DNA of 64,000 nucleotides from Prochlorococcus marinus str. GP2 (GTDB taxonomy: Bacteria; Cyanobacteriota; Cyanobacteriia; PCC-6307; Cyanobiaceae): positions 310,001 through 374,000 of the forward strand of contig NZ_JNAH01000008.1 in assembly GCF_000759885.1 (NCBI RefSeq), read 5' to 3'. This document shows, one piece after another, positions 8,081-16,025 of this stretch (position 1 is the stretch's first letter; the number at the start of each line of letters is the position of its first letter). The notes beneath the pieces are model-generated. The model saw nothing but the letters and a program-made list of their open reading frames with translations. It was not told where the DNA came from and made no database searches. A program made the translations under genes and the position numbers.

Positions 8081-8980
8081 TTAAAGAGAATCAACCCATT
8101 CCAAAATATGCTGATTAACTAATTCAGGTATCTCATCATGAGGGCAATGTCCTGCATCAAGAATTATTTCTTTTGTATTCTTTGGTGTAAATTTTTTATA
8201 TAGATTTCTTTTTTTTGGAGTGTTCATCCATGGATCTTTCCCTCCCCAAAGAAGTAATAATGGTGCATTTAGTTTTGCGAATAGCTTATCCAACGGCAAT
8301 CCCTGAGGACCTGATGGGTTAAATACACTTCTAAAAACATTAAAAGCTCCGAAATCTAATGAAGGCTTCCTTATTGACTCAACTAAAAAATCATCAACAT
8401 TTTTTTTATCAACATAAACTTGATTCAAAGTTTTTTTTATATTTTTTGGATTTCTCATATTCTCAAAAATCAAACGTTGAAGAACAATATTTTTCAAAAA
8501 TATGCCGGCAACTGTTTCAATTGAAGTTTGCAACATATTCTTTTTGATAGTTTTTTCTTCACTAAAATAACCTGCAGCATTAAGTAATATCACTCCTGCA
8601 TTTAGATCATTTAATTCTGCACCAGCTGCTAATGCTGCATAACCACCTAATGAATTTCCAACAACAATTGTGGGTTTTTTTATTTTCTCTTTTACATAAG
8701 CAACAACCTGATCCTTCCATAAAGATCCTGAGTATTCAACATCTTGGGGCTTAGGACTTTTTCCAAAACCGAGAAGATCCATCGCATGAACTTCATATTT
8801 GCTACTCAAAATAGGGATATTGAATCTCCAATGATCCGTAGAGGCCCCGAAACCATGAATTAATAAAATTGCACATTCTTTTGATTTTTGCTCAGGCTTA
8901 GCAGAAATAGTATGTATTGGGTAATTTAAAAAATTCCAGTCATAATTTACATCACTATCTATCAGAGCTGATTTTTCCAT
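8081..8980 (-). CDS. Alpha/beta-fold hydrolase
   Basis: A 299-residue alpha/beta hydrolase with a complete catalytic triad by pattern: the nucleophile elbow VVGNSLGG (Ser110), the acid GGKDPW (Asp249) and the base DAGHCPHDE (His278). The oxyanion-hole motif LLIHGFGAS lies at about residue 39. Phototroph relatives include chlorophyll dephytylase and pheophytinase-like enzymes, so action on a pigment or lipid ester is possible but unproven. It shares long motifs with the hydrolase at 36544-37458, which suggests paralogy. It lies 43 bp behind the antiporter and 9 bp ahead of the epimerase on the same strand. Confidence 0.93.
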   Translation of the reverse strand: MEKSALIDSDVNYDWNFLNYPIHTISAKPEQKSKECAILLIHGFGASTDHWRFNIPILSSKYEVHAMDLLGFGKSPKPQDVEYSGSLWKDQVVAYVKEKIKKPTIVVGNSLGGYAALAAGAELNDLNAGVILLNAAGYFSEEKTIKKNMLQTSIETVAGIFLKNIVLQRLIFENMRNPKNIKKTLNQVYVDKKNVDDFLVESIRKPSLDFGAFNVFRSVFNPSGPQGLPLDKLFAKLNAPLLLLWGGKDPWMNTPKKRNLYKKFTPKNTKEIILDAGHCPHDEIPELVNQHILEWVDSL

Positions 8981-9023
8981 TTAATGAAAATACTATATTA
9001 ATTAATACTAATAAAATTATTTC

Positions 9024-10391
9024 TTAAAGAAGACCTACAGGATCAGCTGCAACATCATCTGAAATTTTATTGCCATCATTTGGTGGCTTATCTTTTAGAA
9101 CAATTCTCAAGAGAACAGGTGCAAGAAATGTAGTTCCTATAACCATTAATAAAATAGCTGCTTCAAGAGAAGGAGTTAACAACTTAGCGCTTGTTCCTAG
9201 TCCAAGAAAAATTAAACCAACCTCTCCTCTAGGCATCATACCCAAGCCTACAACTAATCTATTTGTAGGTTTATCACTTGAAAATACCCATCCTGCCGCA
9301 ATTTTTCCAATAATTGCTACAACTAATAAAAATCCTGCGACTACCAAAGCTGACCTACTTGTTGGATCAAGTGGATTGATAACTGATAAATCCATTCCAG
9401 CTCCCACTAAGACGAAGAAAATTGTTGCAAATAAGGATACAAGGGGTAAAACAGATTGTTGAATTGCGTGATTATTTTTAGAACTACTAAGAATTAAACC
9501 AGCTGCAAAAGCACCCAAAGCTGCTTCCAATCCAATTGCTGTTGCAACAAAACAACACAGTACAAGTATCACAAAAGATGCCACGACCACAGCACCAGGA
9601 GCTTTCAATCTATCTAACAACCAATCAAATCCTGGTGCTGCTGTTCGACTTAGCGCGATAGCAGCAATAACAAATACCACCGCTGCCGCAACTAATTTAA
9701 CAATAGGAGCAATTTCTAAAGAACCTCCTGCAGCAAGCGCCACAACAACTGCCAGAATAACAATTCCTAAAATATCATCTAAGACTGCTGCACCAATAAC
9801 AATCTGTCCTTCTCTAGTTTTCAAATATCCTAATTCACCGAAAACACTTGCAGTAATTCCTATACTTGTTGCTGTCATAGATGCTCCAGCAAAAACTGCT
9901 GGAATTAAATCTACTTGGAAAATAAACATTAATCCAAGAGTTCCAAAAGCAAACGGTAAAATTACCCCAGCCATAGCAACAGTAAAAGCCTGTGCACCGA
10001 CCGCTACCAGTTCCTCTAACTCACTTTCTAATCCTGTTAAAAATAAAAGTGCATATAAACCAAGGGTTGCTACTGCTTGGAGTGAGGGAAAGCTTTCGAA
10101 ATAAACATCAGGTACTGCTTCCGGAGGTATTGAAGCTAATGAACTAATAACATTTACGAGTCCCTCATTTAGTTCAGTGCCAGCCGAAGGCGGTATCAAT
10201 AAATGGAATCCTGATGCTCCTATTACAACCCCTGCAAGAAGCTCACCTACAATCGTTGGTAAACTTAGTCTTACCAATACTTCTGCTAATGCTCTTGCTG
10301 CTAAAAAGATCAATAAAAATCTTATAACTCCTATTAACGTTTCAGCAACTTCCAAATCATGTGCACTTAATTCAGCAATTAAAGAGTACAT
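9024..10391 (-). CDS. Sodium/proton antiporter, CPA2 family
   Basis: This 455-residue integral membrane protein has about twelve hydrophobic segments. The transport-site motif GAAVLDDILGI places two adjacent aspartates at 205-206, the arrangement known from NapA-type electrogenic Na+/H+ exchangers of the CPA2 family. An LLFLTGLE segment near residue 116 is also family-typical. A short hydrophilic tail follows the last helix. It would export Na+ (or K+) in exchange for protons at the plasma or thylakoid membrane. It is first in a minus-strand run that continues into the hydrolase, epimerase and kinase, and is divergent from glgP. The cation is inferred from the family only. Confidence 0.93.
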   Translation of the reverse strand: MYSLIAELSAHDLEVAETLIGVIRFLLIFLAARALAEVLVRLSLPTIVGELLAGVVIGASGFHLLIPPSAGTELNEGLVNVISSLASIPPEAVPDVYFESFPSLQAVATLGLYALLFLTGLESELEELVAVGAQAFTVAMAGVILPFAFGTLGLMFIFQVDLIPAVFAGASMTATSIGITASVFGELGYLKTREGQIVIGAAVLDDILGIVILAVVVALAAGGSLEIAPIVKLVAAAVVFVIAAIALSRTAAPGFDWLLDRLKAPGAVVVASFVILVLCCFVATAIGLEAALGAFAAGLILSSSKNNHAIQQSVLPLVSLFATIFFVLVGAGMDLSVINPLDPTSRSALVVAGFLLVVAIIGKIAAGWVFSSDKPTNRLVVGLGMMPRGEVGLIFLGLGTSAKLLTPSLEAAILLMVIGTTFLAPVLLRIVLKDKPPNDGNKISDDVAADPVGLL

Positions 10392-10403
10392 TTAAGTGTA
10401 AAA

Positions 10404-10434
10404 AATAAACTACCTAACTGGAAGATAGTTTATT
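10404..10434. repeat. Inverted repeat in the antiporter/glgP divergent spacer
   Basis: AATAAACTA at 10404-10412 is repeated as its exact complement TAGTTTATT at 10426-10434, separated by 13 bp. It lies 12 bp upstream of the antiporter start and 90 bp upstream of glgP. It could be an operator or a hairpin in the antiporter leader RNA. No regulator is evident from sequence alone. Confidence 0.4.
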
Positions 10435-10523
10435 GAGGGCCCACTTTAAGAAATATGTAAGAAAAAAGCAAAAATACTCAACAAGTGTGGATCTGAAGTT
10501 ACAACAAAGAAATTTTCCTAAAA

Positions 10524-13088
10524 ATGGCTATTGTCTGTTATATGGCTAATCCAATGAACACCAACGAACCCTTTGATCTACGTTTGCCTACCCCAGGCTG
10601 CTACTTAGATCCTGAGAAAGCTGGCATGGATTCAGATGCTGTTTTCCAAGGAATGACAGCCCATCTTTTTTATACTCTCGGGAAGTTAGCTACTTCCGCA
10701 AGTCCCCACGACTTGTACATGGCTTTAAGTTATGCGGTTAAAGATAGGCTAATGACAAGATATTTAGCCAGCCAAGAAGTAATAAGAAAAAAACCACAAA
10801 AAACAGTCGCTTACTTATCAGCAGAATTTTTAATAGGTCCGCAATTAAGTAATAACCTTCTCAATCTGGGGATAACTCAAGAAGCAGAAGATGCTTTAAA
10901 AAGGTTTGGCATTGAATCATTGTCAACAATTCTTGAAGTTGAAGAGGAGCCTGGTTTAGGGAATGGTGGACTTGGCAGACTTGCAGCATGTTACATGGAA
11001 TCATTAGCATCTCTTCAAGTTCCAGCTGTTGGTTATGGCATAAGATATGAATTTGGTATATTTAATCAATTGATTAGAGACGGTTGGCAAGTCGAAGTAA
11101 CTGACAAATGGTTAAAAGGTGGATGGCCATGGGAACTTCCACAACCGGACGAATCATGTTTTGTTGGTTTTGGAGGGAGAACCGAAAGTTATAGAGATGA
11201 TAAAGGAAATTACAGATCAAGATGGATCCCCTCAGAACATGCGATTGGAGTTCCCCATGATGTCCCAGTTTTAGGATACAGAGTAAATACATGTGACAGA
11301 TTAAGATTATGGAGAGCTGATGCTACAGAAAGTTTTGACTTTTATGCATTTAATATTGGTGATTATTATGGTGCAGTTGAAGAAAAAGTTGCATCTGAAA
11401 CTCTTTCAAAAGTTCTATATCCAAACGATGGAACTGACGAAGGTAGAAGATTAAGACTTAAACAACAACACTTTTTTGTAAGTTGTTCTCTTCAGGATAT
11501 GCTGAGAAGCCTTGAAAAAAGATCAATATCAATAACAGAATTTCCTAAACATTGGACAGTTCAATTGAATGATACACATCCAGCTATTGCAGTTGCGGAA
11601 TTAATGCGACTTCTTATTGACCAATATCAAATAGGTTGGGATAAAGCTTGGAATATAACAACTTCCTCCGTTGCTTATACCAATCATACTTTACTACCAG
11701 AAGCTTTAGAGAAATGGGATTTAGGGTTATTTAATGATCTTCTTCCTCGTCATCTTGAAATCATTTATGAAATTAATTGGAGATTTCTACAACAATTAAG
11801 ACTACGTTATCCTGGAGATGACAAAATCCTTCAAAAACTATCAATAATTGATGAAGAAGGCTCCAAATCAGTTCGGATGGCCCATTTGGCTACAATTGGT
11901 GCACATCATATAAATGGAGTTGCTGCTCTTCACTCAGACCTTATAAAGAGACAACTTCTTCCTGAATTCGCTGCTCTATGGCCTGAAAAATTTACAAATG
12001 TTACTAATGGGGTTACCCCACGGAGATGGGTTGCACTATCTAATCCATCATTATCTAACCTTTTAGAAGAAGAAGTTGGTCCAAATTGGATAACAAACAT
12101 GGAACTTCTTAAGAAGTTAGAAGAAAAAAAAGATGACAACAATTTTTTGCAGAAATTTGAGGAAACTAAACTAAATGGCAAAAGAAAATTAGCTAGTTTT
12201 ATCCATTCGAAAACTGGCATACTTGTAGATCCATCAAGTTTATTTGATGTTCAAGTTAAAAGAATTCATCAATATAAGAGGCAACATTTAAACGCCCTAC
12301 AAATTATTGCTCAATATTTAAGAATCAAAAATGGTACAAACAAGCACCAAGTCCCCAGAACAATAATATTCGGAGGTAAAGCTGCACCAGGCTACTTTAT
12401 GGCAAAGTTAATGATTAGATTTATTAACGGTATTGCTGATGTAGTTAATTCTGATCCAGACATGGATGGTTTATTAAGAGTTGTTTTTTTACCAGACTAT
12501 AACGTTAAACTCGGAGAAATCGTATATCCCGCAACGGATCTTTCAGAACAGATTTCAACTGCTGGAAAAGAAGCATCTGGAACTGGAAATATGAAGTTTG
12601 CCATGAATGGAGCTTTAACGATTGGAACCCTAGATGGCGCTAATGTGGAATTAAGAGATCTTGTGAAAAAAGAAAATTTCTTTCTTTTTGGTAAAACTGA
12701 AAGCGAAATTATGGATTTAAAAAATAATAATTACTCTCCAAAAACTTTTATTGAGCAATGTCCAGAGCTTCAAGAGGTTATACGCTTAATTGAAATTGGG
12801 CACTTTAGCAATGGCGATAAAGAATTATTTAAACCTTTATTAAATAGTTTGACTGGACATGACCCATTTTTTGTTATGGCTGACTTTGAAGACTACTTAA
12901 ATAAACAAGAAGTGGTCAGTGAATGCTGGAATAACAAAAAATCTTGGAATAAAATGGCGTTATTAAATACTGCTAGATCAGGATATTTTTCTTCAGATAG
13001 ATCTATTAGAGAATACTGTAAGTCTATTTGGAAAGTTTCTCCAATGCCAGTTGAAATTACTTGCGACGTTGAAGAATTGACTAATTAA
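10524..13088 (+). CDS. glgP: Glycogen phosphorylase
   Basis: This 854-residue enzyme releases glucose-1-phosphate from glycogen at night. Family motifs run throughout: EEEPGLGNGGLGRLAACYMES near the N-terminus, VQVKRIHQYKRQ in the middle and EASGTGNMKFAMNG with Lys691 as the pyridoxal phosphate attachment residue. Length is normal. The start is uncertain: in-frame ATGs occur at 10524, 10542 and 10554, and the conserved sequence begins only at about NEPFDLRLP, so one of the later starts is possible; none has a strong ribosome-binding site. The 3' end overlaps the convergent gene at 13081 by 8 bp. Confidence 0.97.
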   Translation: MAIVCYMANPMNTNEPFDLRLPTPGCYLDPEKAGMDSDAVFQGMTAHLFYTLGKLATSASPHDLYMALSYAVKDRLMTRYLASQEVIRKKPQKTVAYLSAEFLIGPQLSNNLLNLGITQEAEDALKRFGIESLSTILEVEEEPGLGNGGLGRLAACYMESLASLQVPAVGYGIRYEFGIFNQLIRDGWQVEVTDKWLKGGWPWELPQPDESCFVGFGGRTESYRDDKGNYRSRWIPSEHAIGVPHDVPVLGYRVNTCDRLRLWRADATESFDFYAFNIGDYYGAVEEKVASETLSKVLYPNDGTDEGRRLRLKQQHFFVSCSLQDMLRSLEKRSISITEFPKHWTVQLNDTHPAIAVAELMRLLIDQYQIGWDKAWNITTSSVAYTNHTLLPEALEKWDLGLFNDLLPRHLEIIYEINWRFLQQLRLRYPGDDKILQKLSIIDEEGSKSVRMAHLATIGAHHINGVAALHSDLIKRQLLPEFAALWPEKFTNVTNGVTPRRWVALSNPSLSNLLEEEVGPNWITNMELLKKLEEKKDDNNFLQKFEETKLNGKRKLASFIHSKTGILVDPSSLFDVQVKRIHQYKRQHLNALQIIAQYLRIKNGTNKHQVPRTIIFGGKAAPGYFMAKLMIRFINGIADVVNSDPDMDGLLRVVFLPDYNVKLGEIVYPATDLSEQISTAGKEASGTGNMKFAMNGALTIGTLDGANVELRDLVKKENFFLFGKTESEIMDLKNNNYSPKTFIEQCPELQEVIRLIEIGHFSNGDKELFKPLLNSLTGHDPFFVMADFEDYLNKQEVVSECWNNKKSWNKMALLNTARSGYFSSDRSIREYCKSIWKVSPMPVEITCDVEELTN

Positions 13089-13536
13089 TATTTTTCTTAT
13101 CTGGTGAATCTGGCGTTTGATGAAATAATCTATTTAAAATTAATCTATCCATATTTAATGGATCTGGAGCTAATTCTTTTGCAATTTCTCTAAATTTTGT
13201 TTCTACATTGTTTGAAATTTTTGTATCAAATATTCTTTCCATTAATGCTTCAATTGAATATAAATAGGCGTTAACACTTTCAAGTTCATCTAAAGCTTCA
13301 GAAATTTCTAAATCAGAAATATGTTTTTCTTCTGAATTTATATCACCATTTGTTTCTCTTTCAGATAATTCTTTCTGCAAATCATCAGTAATCTTTGTAC
13401 AAAGAGTTCTAAAAGATTGAATAGATGCCCAATTCAATTCTTGTTGCTGCTTAAAAGTAGGAAATTCTCTAATCAAACGATCATGCTCTTTGTAAAATCT
13501 CTGACAATCAGAGCATTGACATGGTTCTTCAGTCAA
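13081..13536 (-). CDS. Small conserved protein with an N-terminal CxCxxC motif
   Basis: I do not recognise this 151-residue family. It begins MTEEPCQCSDCQRFYKEHD, giving a Cys-X-Cys-X2-Cys cluster at residues 6, 8 and 11 that could bind zinc or an iron-sulfur cluster, although a fourth ligand is not obvious. The rest is strongly charged and helical, with probable coiled-coil character between about residues 45 and 110. There is no signal peptide. It follows another small hypothetical gene by 31 bp on the same strand and overlaps the 3' end of glgP by 8 bp. Composition and context support a real gene; function is unknown. Confidence 0.75.
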   Translation of the reverse strand: MTEEPCQCSDCQRFYKEHDRLIREFPTFKQQQELNWASIQSFRTLCTKITDDLQKELSERETNGDINSEEKHISDLEISEALDELESVNAYLYSIEALMERIFDTKISNNVETKFREIAKELAPDPLNMDRLILNRLFHQTPDSPDKKNIN

Positions 13537-13567
13537 AAGAAAATATAATTCTTATTACATCATCTCA

Positions 13568-13900
13568 CTATTTGGGCAAAATTGGAGGGCCATCCAATAA
13601 TTCGTCATTTTCATCAAGTGAGTCTGGACTATCTGGCAAAGGTATCTCAATACTAGTAACCAAATTAATGACATCTCTTAGTCTCATAGAATCAGCAAAC
13701 CAACCCATTGCTTGCTCGGTATCTCCTCTTTTTTCAGCATCATTTGCTTGGTCTTCATGAGATTCCGCCAATAAGGCAAGCCAGCACAGGCATCTTGCTT
13801 GAACTATTGAAAGATCTAAATCATTAGGTTGGGATTTAGAAATGAGTTCATGCTCTTGTTGAATTAAGAGCTTTAAACGCATATCATGCAACTTAGCCAT
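13568..13900 (-). CDS. Small acidic hypothetical protein
   Basis: A 110-residue soluble protein of unrecognised family. Residues 1-80 are predicted to be helical, with a TPR-like flavour (CLCWLALLAESHEDQANDAEKRG and EQAMGWFADSMRLRDV), and the tail is acidic and proline-rich (PLPDSPDSLDENDELLDGPP). It lies 31 bp upstream of the CxCxxC protein on the same strand, and the two probably form a small operon transcribed from the region next to tRNA-Arg. No function can be inferred from sequence. Confidence 0.7.
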   Translation of the reverse strand: MAKLHDMRLKLLIQQEHELISKSQPNDLDLSIVQARCLCWLALLAESHEDQANDAEKRGDTEQAMGWFADSMRLRDVINLVTSIEIPLPDSPDSLDENDELLDGPPILPK

Positions 13901-13978
13901 AAAAGATTTATTACTAACTATACGCTAGCTAGAGAGTAGCAAGTTTGCACATATACTACATATAGTTTTTTACTTTTA

Positions 13979-14052
<74 letters not shown>

Positions 14053-14080
14053 AATAGATGATTTTTAGAGTATTACGCAT

Positions 14081-14086
14081 TATGCT
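14081..14086 (+). promoter_or_regulatory. Probable -10 element of rnpB
   Basis: TATGCT at 14081-14086 lies about 5-7 bp upstream of the expected 5' end of RNase P RNA. No good -35 hexamer is seen, which is common in this group. The opposite strand of the same 37-bp gap must also serve tRNA-Arg. Confidence 0.5.
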
Positions 14087-14089
14087 AGA

Positions 14090-14468
14090 TGAAAGCAGGA
14101 GAGGCAATCGCAAGAAAGTTTTATTTTGTTTCCAAAATAAAACTTTCTTGAGGAAAGTCCGGGCTCCCACATGGTCAGGCTTGCTGGGTAATTCCCAGTG
14201 CGGGTAACCGTGAGGATAGTGCCACAGAAACATACCGCCTAATACTTTATTGTATGGCAAGGGTGCAAGGGTGCGGTAAGAGCGCACCAGCAACATTGAG
14301 AGGTGTTGGCTAGGTAAACCCCGGCTGGGAGCAAGGCTTAGTAGATTTATGACCATTAAACAATCTACTTTTAAGTGCCGCTTGAGACTGCGAAGTAATT
14401 CGAGTCCTAGATAGATGATTGCCCATCTTAATTAAGATGAACAGAACCCGGCTTATGACCTGCTTTCT
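14090..14468 (+). ncRNA. rnpB: RNase P RNA
   Basis: This is the catalytic RNA that removes 5' leaders from tRNA precursors. Diagnostic conserved segments are present in order: GAGGAAAGTCCGGGCTCC (14149-14166), the CAGTGCGGGTAACCG region, the GTGCCACAGAAA segment, GGTAAACCCC (about 14313-14322) and the 3' ACAGAACCCGGCTTATG (14440-14456). The outer P1 helix pairs GAAAGCAGG (14091-14099) with CCTGCTTTC (14459-14467), which sets the ends. The P3 arm is an 18-bp perfect, AT-rich hairpin (14111-14128 with 14133-14150). The gene ends about 24 bp upstream of rnc. A long antisense open frame here is a shadow. Confidence 0.95.
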
Positions 14469-14492
14469 AATTGTTGTGATCATTGAAATCAA

Positions 14493-15242
14493 ATGACAAA
14501 TATAATTAACGCAAAAAGAATTAATCAAATAACTACTTTTTTACAGTCTTTAAATATAAAATCAAAAAGATTTACTGAATTAATTAGATCACAAAATATT
14601 TCAATAATTGAAGATTTCAATAGAGCATTTATCCATTCCTCGGAGGACAAAATAATAAACTACGAAAAACTAGAATTTTTCGGAGATGCAGTACTCAGAT
14701 TAGCTGCTTCTAACTTTATTGAAAAAAAATATCCTCAAATGAATGTAGGAGAGAGATCAGAGCTAAGAGCACAAATTGTAAGTGATGAATGGTTAACTAA
14801 ATTAGGGGAAAAAATTGATATAGAGAAATTAATAATTAAAGGACCTAAAGCTCTTGGTGATGAAAATTCAAAAAAAACTATTACAGGCGAAGCCACAGAA
14901 GCTTTAATCGGTGCTGTTTATAAGTGCTTTAATTCAATTGAGGAAGTAAATCTTTGGTTAGATGATATTTGGGAAGAAGATTCAGAAATATTTTTAAAAG
15001 CCCCATATAAGTTCAAATCTAAGACAGTATTGCAAGAGTGGTGTCAAAGTAAAGGTTTGGATTTGCCAGTCTATAAAATAATTGAAGTCTCAAATAAAAA
15101 TGGGGACCCTAAGAGATTTTCTTGCGATGTATTTATCGAAGGATTAAAAGAATCATCTGCCTTCGGCAAATCCCATAAACAAGCAGAAACTAATGCAGCT
15201 AGAGTTTTGATAGAAAAATTTATAACTACAGGTAAAATCTAA
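14493..15242 (+). CDS. rnc: Ribonuclease III
   Basis: A 249-residue double-strand-specific endoribonuclease that processes rRNA precursors and structured mRNAs. The signature EKLEFFGDAVLRLAASNFI (about residues 55-73) contains the metal-binding Glu and Asp of the RNase III domain, and a second conserved acidic site is in TGEATEALIGAVY. A double-stranded RNA-binding domain follows from about residue 170 (SKTVLQEWCQSKG to QAETNAARVLIEKF). It begins about 24 bp after rnpB on the same strand and may be read from the rnpB promoter or from within it. It ends 3 bp before the convergent ndhS stop. Confidence 0.96.
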   Translation: MTNIINAKRINQITTFLQSLNIKSKRFTELIRSQNISIIEDFNRAFIHSSEDKIINYEKLEFFGDAVLRLAASNFIEKKYPQMNVGERSELRAQIVSDEWLTKLGEKIDIEKLIIKGPKALGDENSKKTITGEATEALIGAVYKCFNSIEEVNLWLDDIWEEDSEIFLKAPYKFKSKTVLQEWCQSKGLDLPVYKIIEVSNKNGDPKRFSCDVFIEGLKESSAFGKSHKQAETNAARVLIEKFITTGKI

Positions 15243-15245
15243 TTT

Positions 15246-15431
15246 TTATACTATTTCTAAATTATTTAGCTGAAAAGTTATGAGTTTATCCCAATTACCC
15301 CCTTCAAAAAGAACAGCTGCTCTTTTGTTTGTAACTCTTTGTACGAATCCTTTATATCCTCTGTATATAGAATTATTGTCTTTAACAACAACAAAAGAAC
15401 CGGGGAGTATGGGTTTAGTAGATAATTCCAT
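15246..15431 (-). CDS. ndhS: NAD(P)H-quinone oxidoreductase subunit S
   Basis: A 61-residue protein with an SH3-like beta fold. The sequence pattern [23 protein letters not shown] and [22 protein letters not shown] matches the NdhS (CRR31-like) family, which forms part of the ferredoxin-binding site of the cyanobacterial NDH-1 complex on the thylakoid membrane and supports cyclic electron flow. The length suits the minimal cyanobacterial form. It is divergent from rimM across only 24 bp, and its 3' end lies 3 bp from rnc. Older annotation calls the family NAD(P)H dehydrogenase assembly protein. Confidence 0.82.
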   Translation of the reverse strand: MELSTKPILPGSFVVVKDNNSIYRGYKGFVQRVTNKRAAVLFEGGNWDKLITFQLNNLEIV

Positions 15432-15443
15432 AAGACAATCTTT

Positions 15444-15450
15444 CTAATAC
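15444..15450. promoter_or_regulatory. Overlapping divergent -10 elements for ndhS and rimM
   Basis: The 24-bp gap contains CTAATAC. Read on the plus strand, TAATAC (15445-15450) would place transcription start at or next to the rimM ATG at 15456. Read on the minus strand, TATTAG (15449-15444) would give ndhS a leader of only about 6 nt. Both genes may have nearly leaderless mRNAs from one shared element. No -35 boxes were assigned. Confidence 0.4.
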
Positions 15451-15455
15451 AATAC

Positions 15456-16001
15456 ATGATAAATAAAAATGAATGGTTAATCGTTGGATTGATAACATCA
15501 TGTCATGGAATTAATGGACAGGTAAAGGTTAAATCTCTAAGTGATTTTGATGAAAGATTTTTAAAGCCAGGAATAAGATGGTTGCAAAAAGAAAATGAAC
15601 CTCCTTCAAAAATAGAACTTATATCTGGTTTCAAACAGCCTGGTAAAGAAACTTTTATAATTAAGATCCAAGGAATAAATACTAGAAATCTTGCAGAGCA
15701 ACTTAAAAAATTTAAAATTCTTGTAAAGAGTGATAATCTACCTAATTTAAAAAAGGAAGAATTCCACTTGTTAGAACTTATAGATCTCAAAGTCAAGATT
15801 TTAGAAAATAATGAATTAAAAATAATTGGAAAAGTCATTAATTTAGAAAATGAGAAAAATAATTTACTTGTTATTGAATTATTTAAAAATCAAAAAAAAG
15901 TTCTAATACCATTTGTTAAAGAAATAGTCCCATCAGTAGATATAAAAAATAATTTTCTAATTATCAATCCTCCAAGTGGACTTTTAGAGCTATATATTTA
16001 A
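15456..16001 (+). CDS. rimM: 16S rRNA processing/ribosome maturation factor
   Basis: A 181-residue protein with the RimM architecture: an N-terminal beta-barrel beginning [24 protein letters not shown], where the GxxxxxHGxxGxxKV pattern is diagnostic, and a C-terminal PRC-barrel domain containing [19 protein letters not shown]. RimM binds ribosomal protein S19 and helps mature the 30S head. It diverges from ndhS. The ATG may lie at or next to the transcription start, which explains the lack of a ribosome-binding site. The 3' end is 24 bp from the convergent glmS. Confidence 0.95.
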   Translation: MINKNEWLIVGLITSCHGINGQVKVKSLSDFDERFLKPGIRWLQKENEPPSKIELISGFKQPGKETFIIKIQGINTRNLAEQLKKFKILVKSDNLPNLKKEEFHLLELIDLKVKILENNELKIIGKVINLENEKNNLLVIELFKNQKKVLIPFVKEIVPSVDIKNNFLIINPPSGLLELYI

Positions 16002-16025
16002 AAATAAAAATTTGAAATAAACAAA

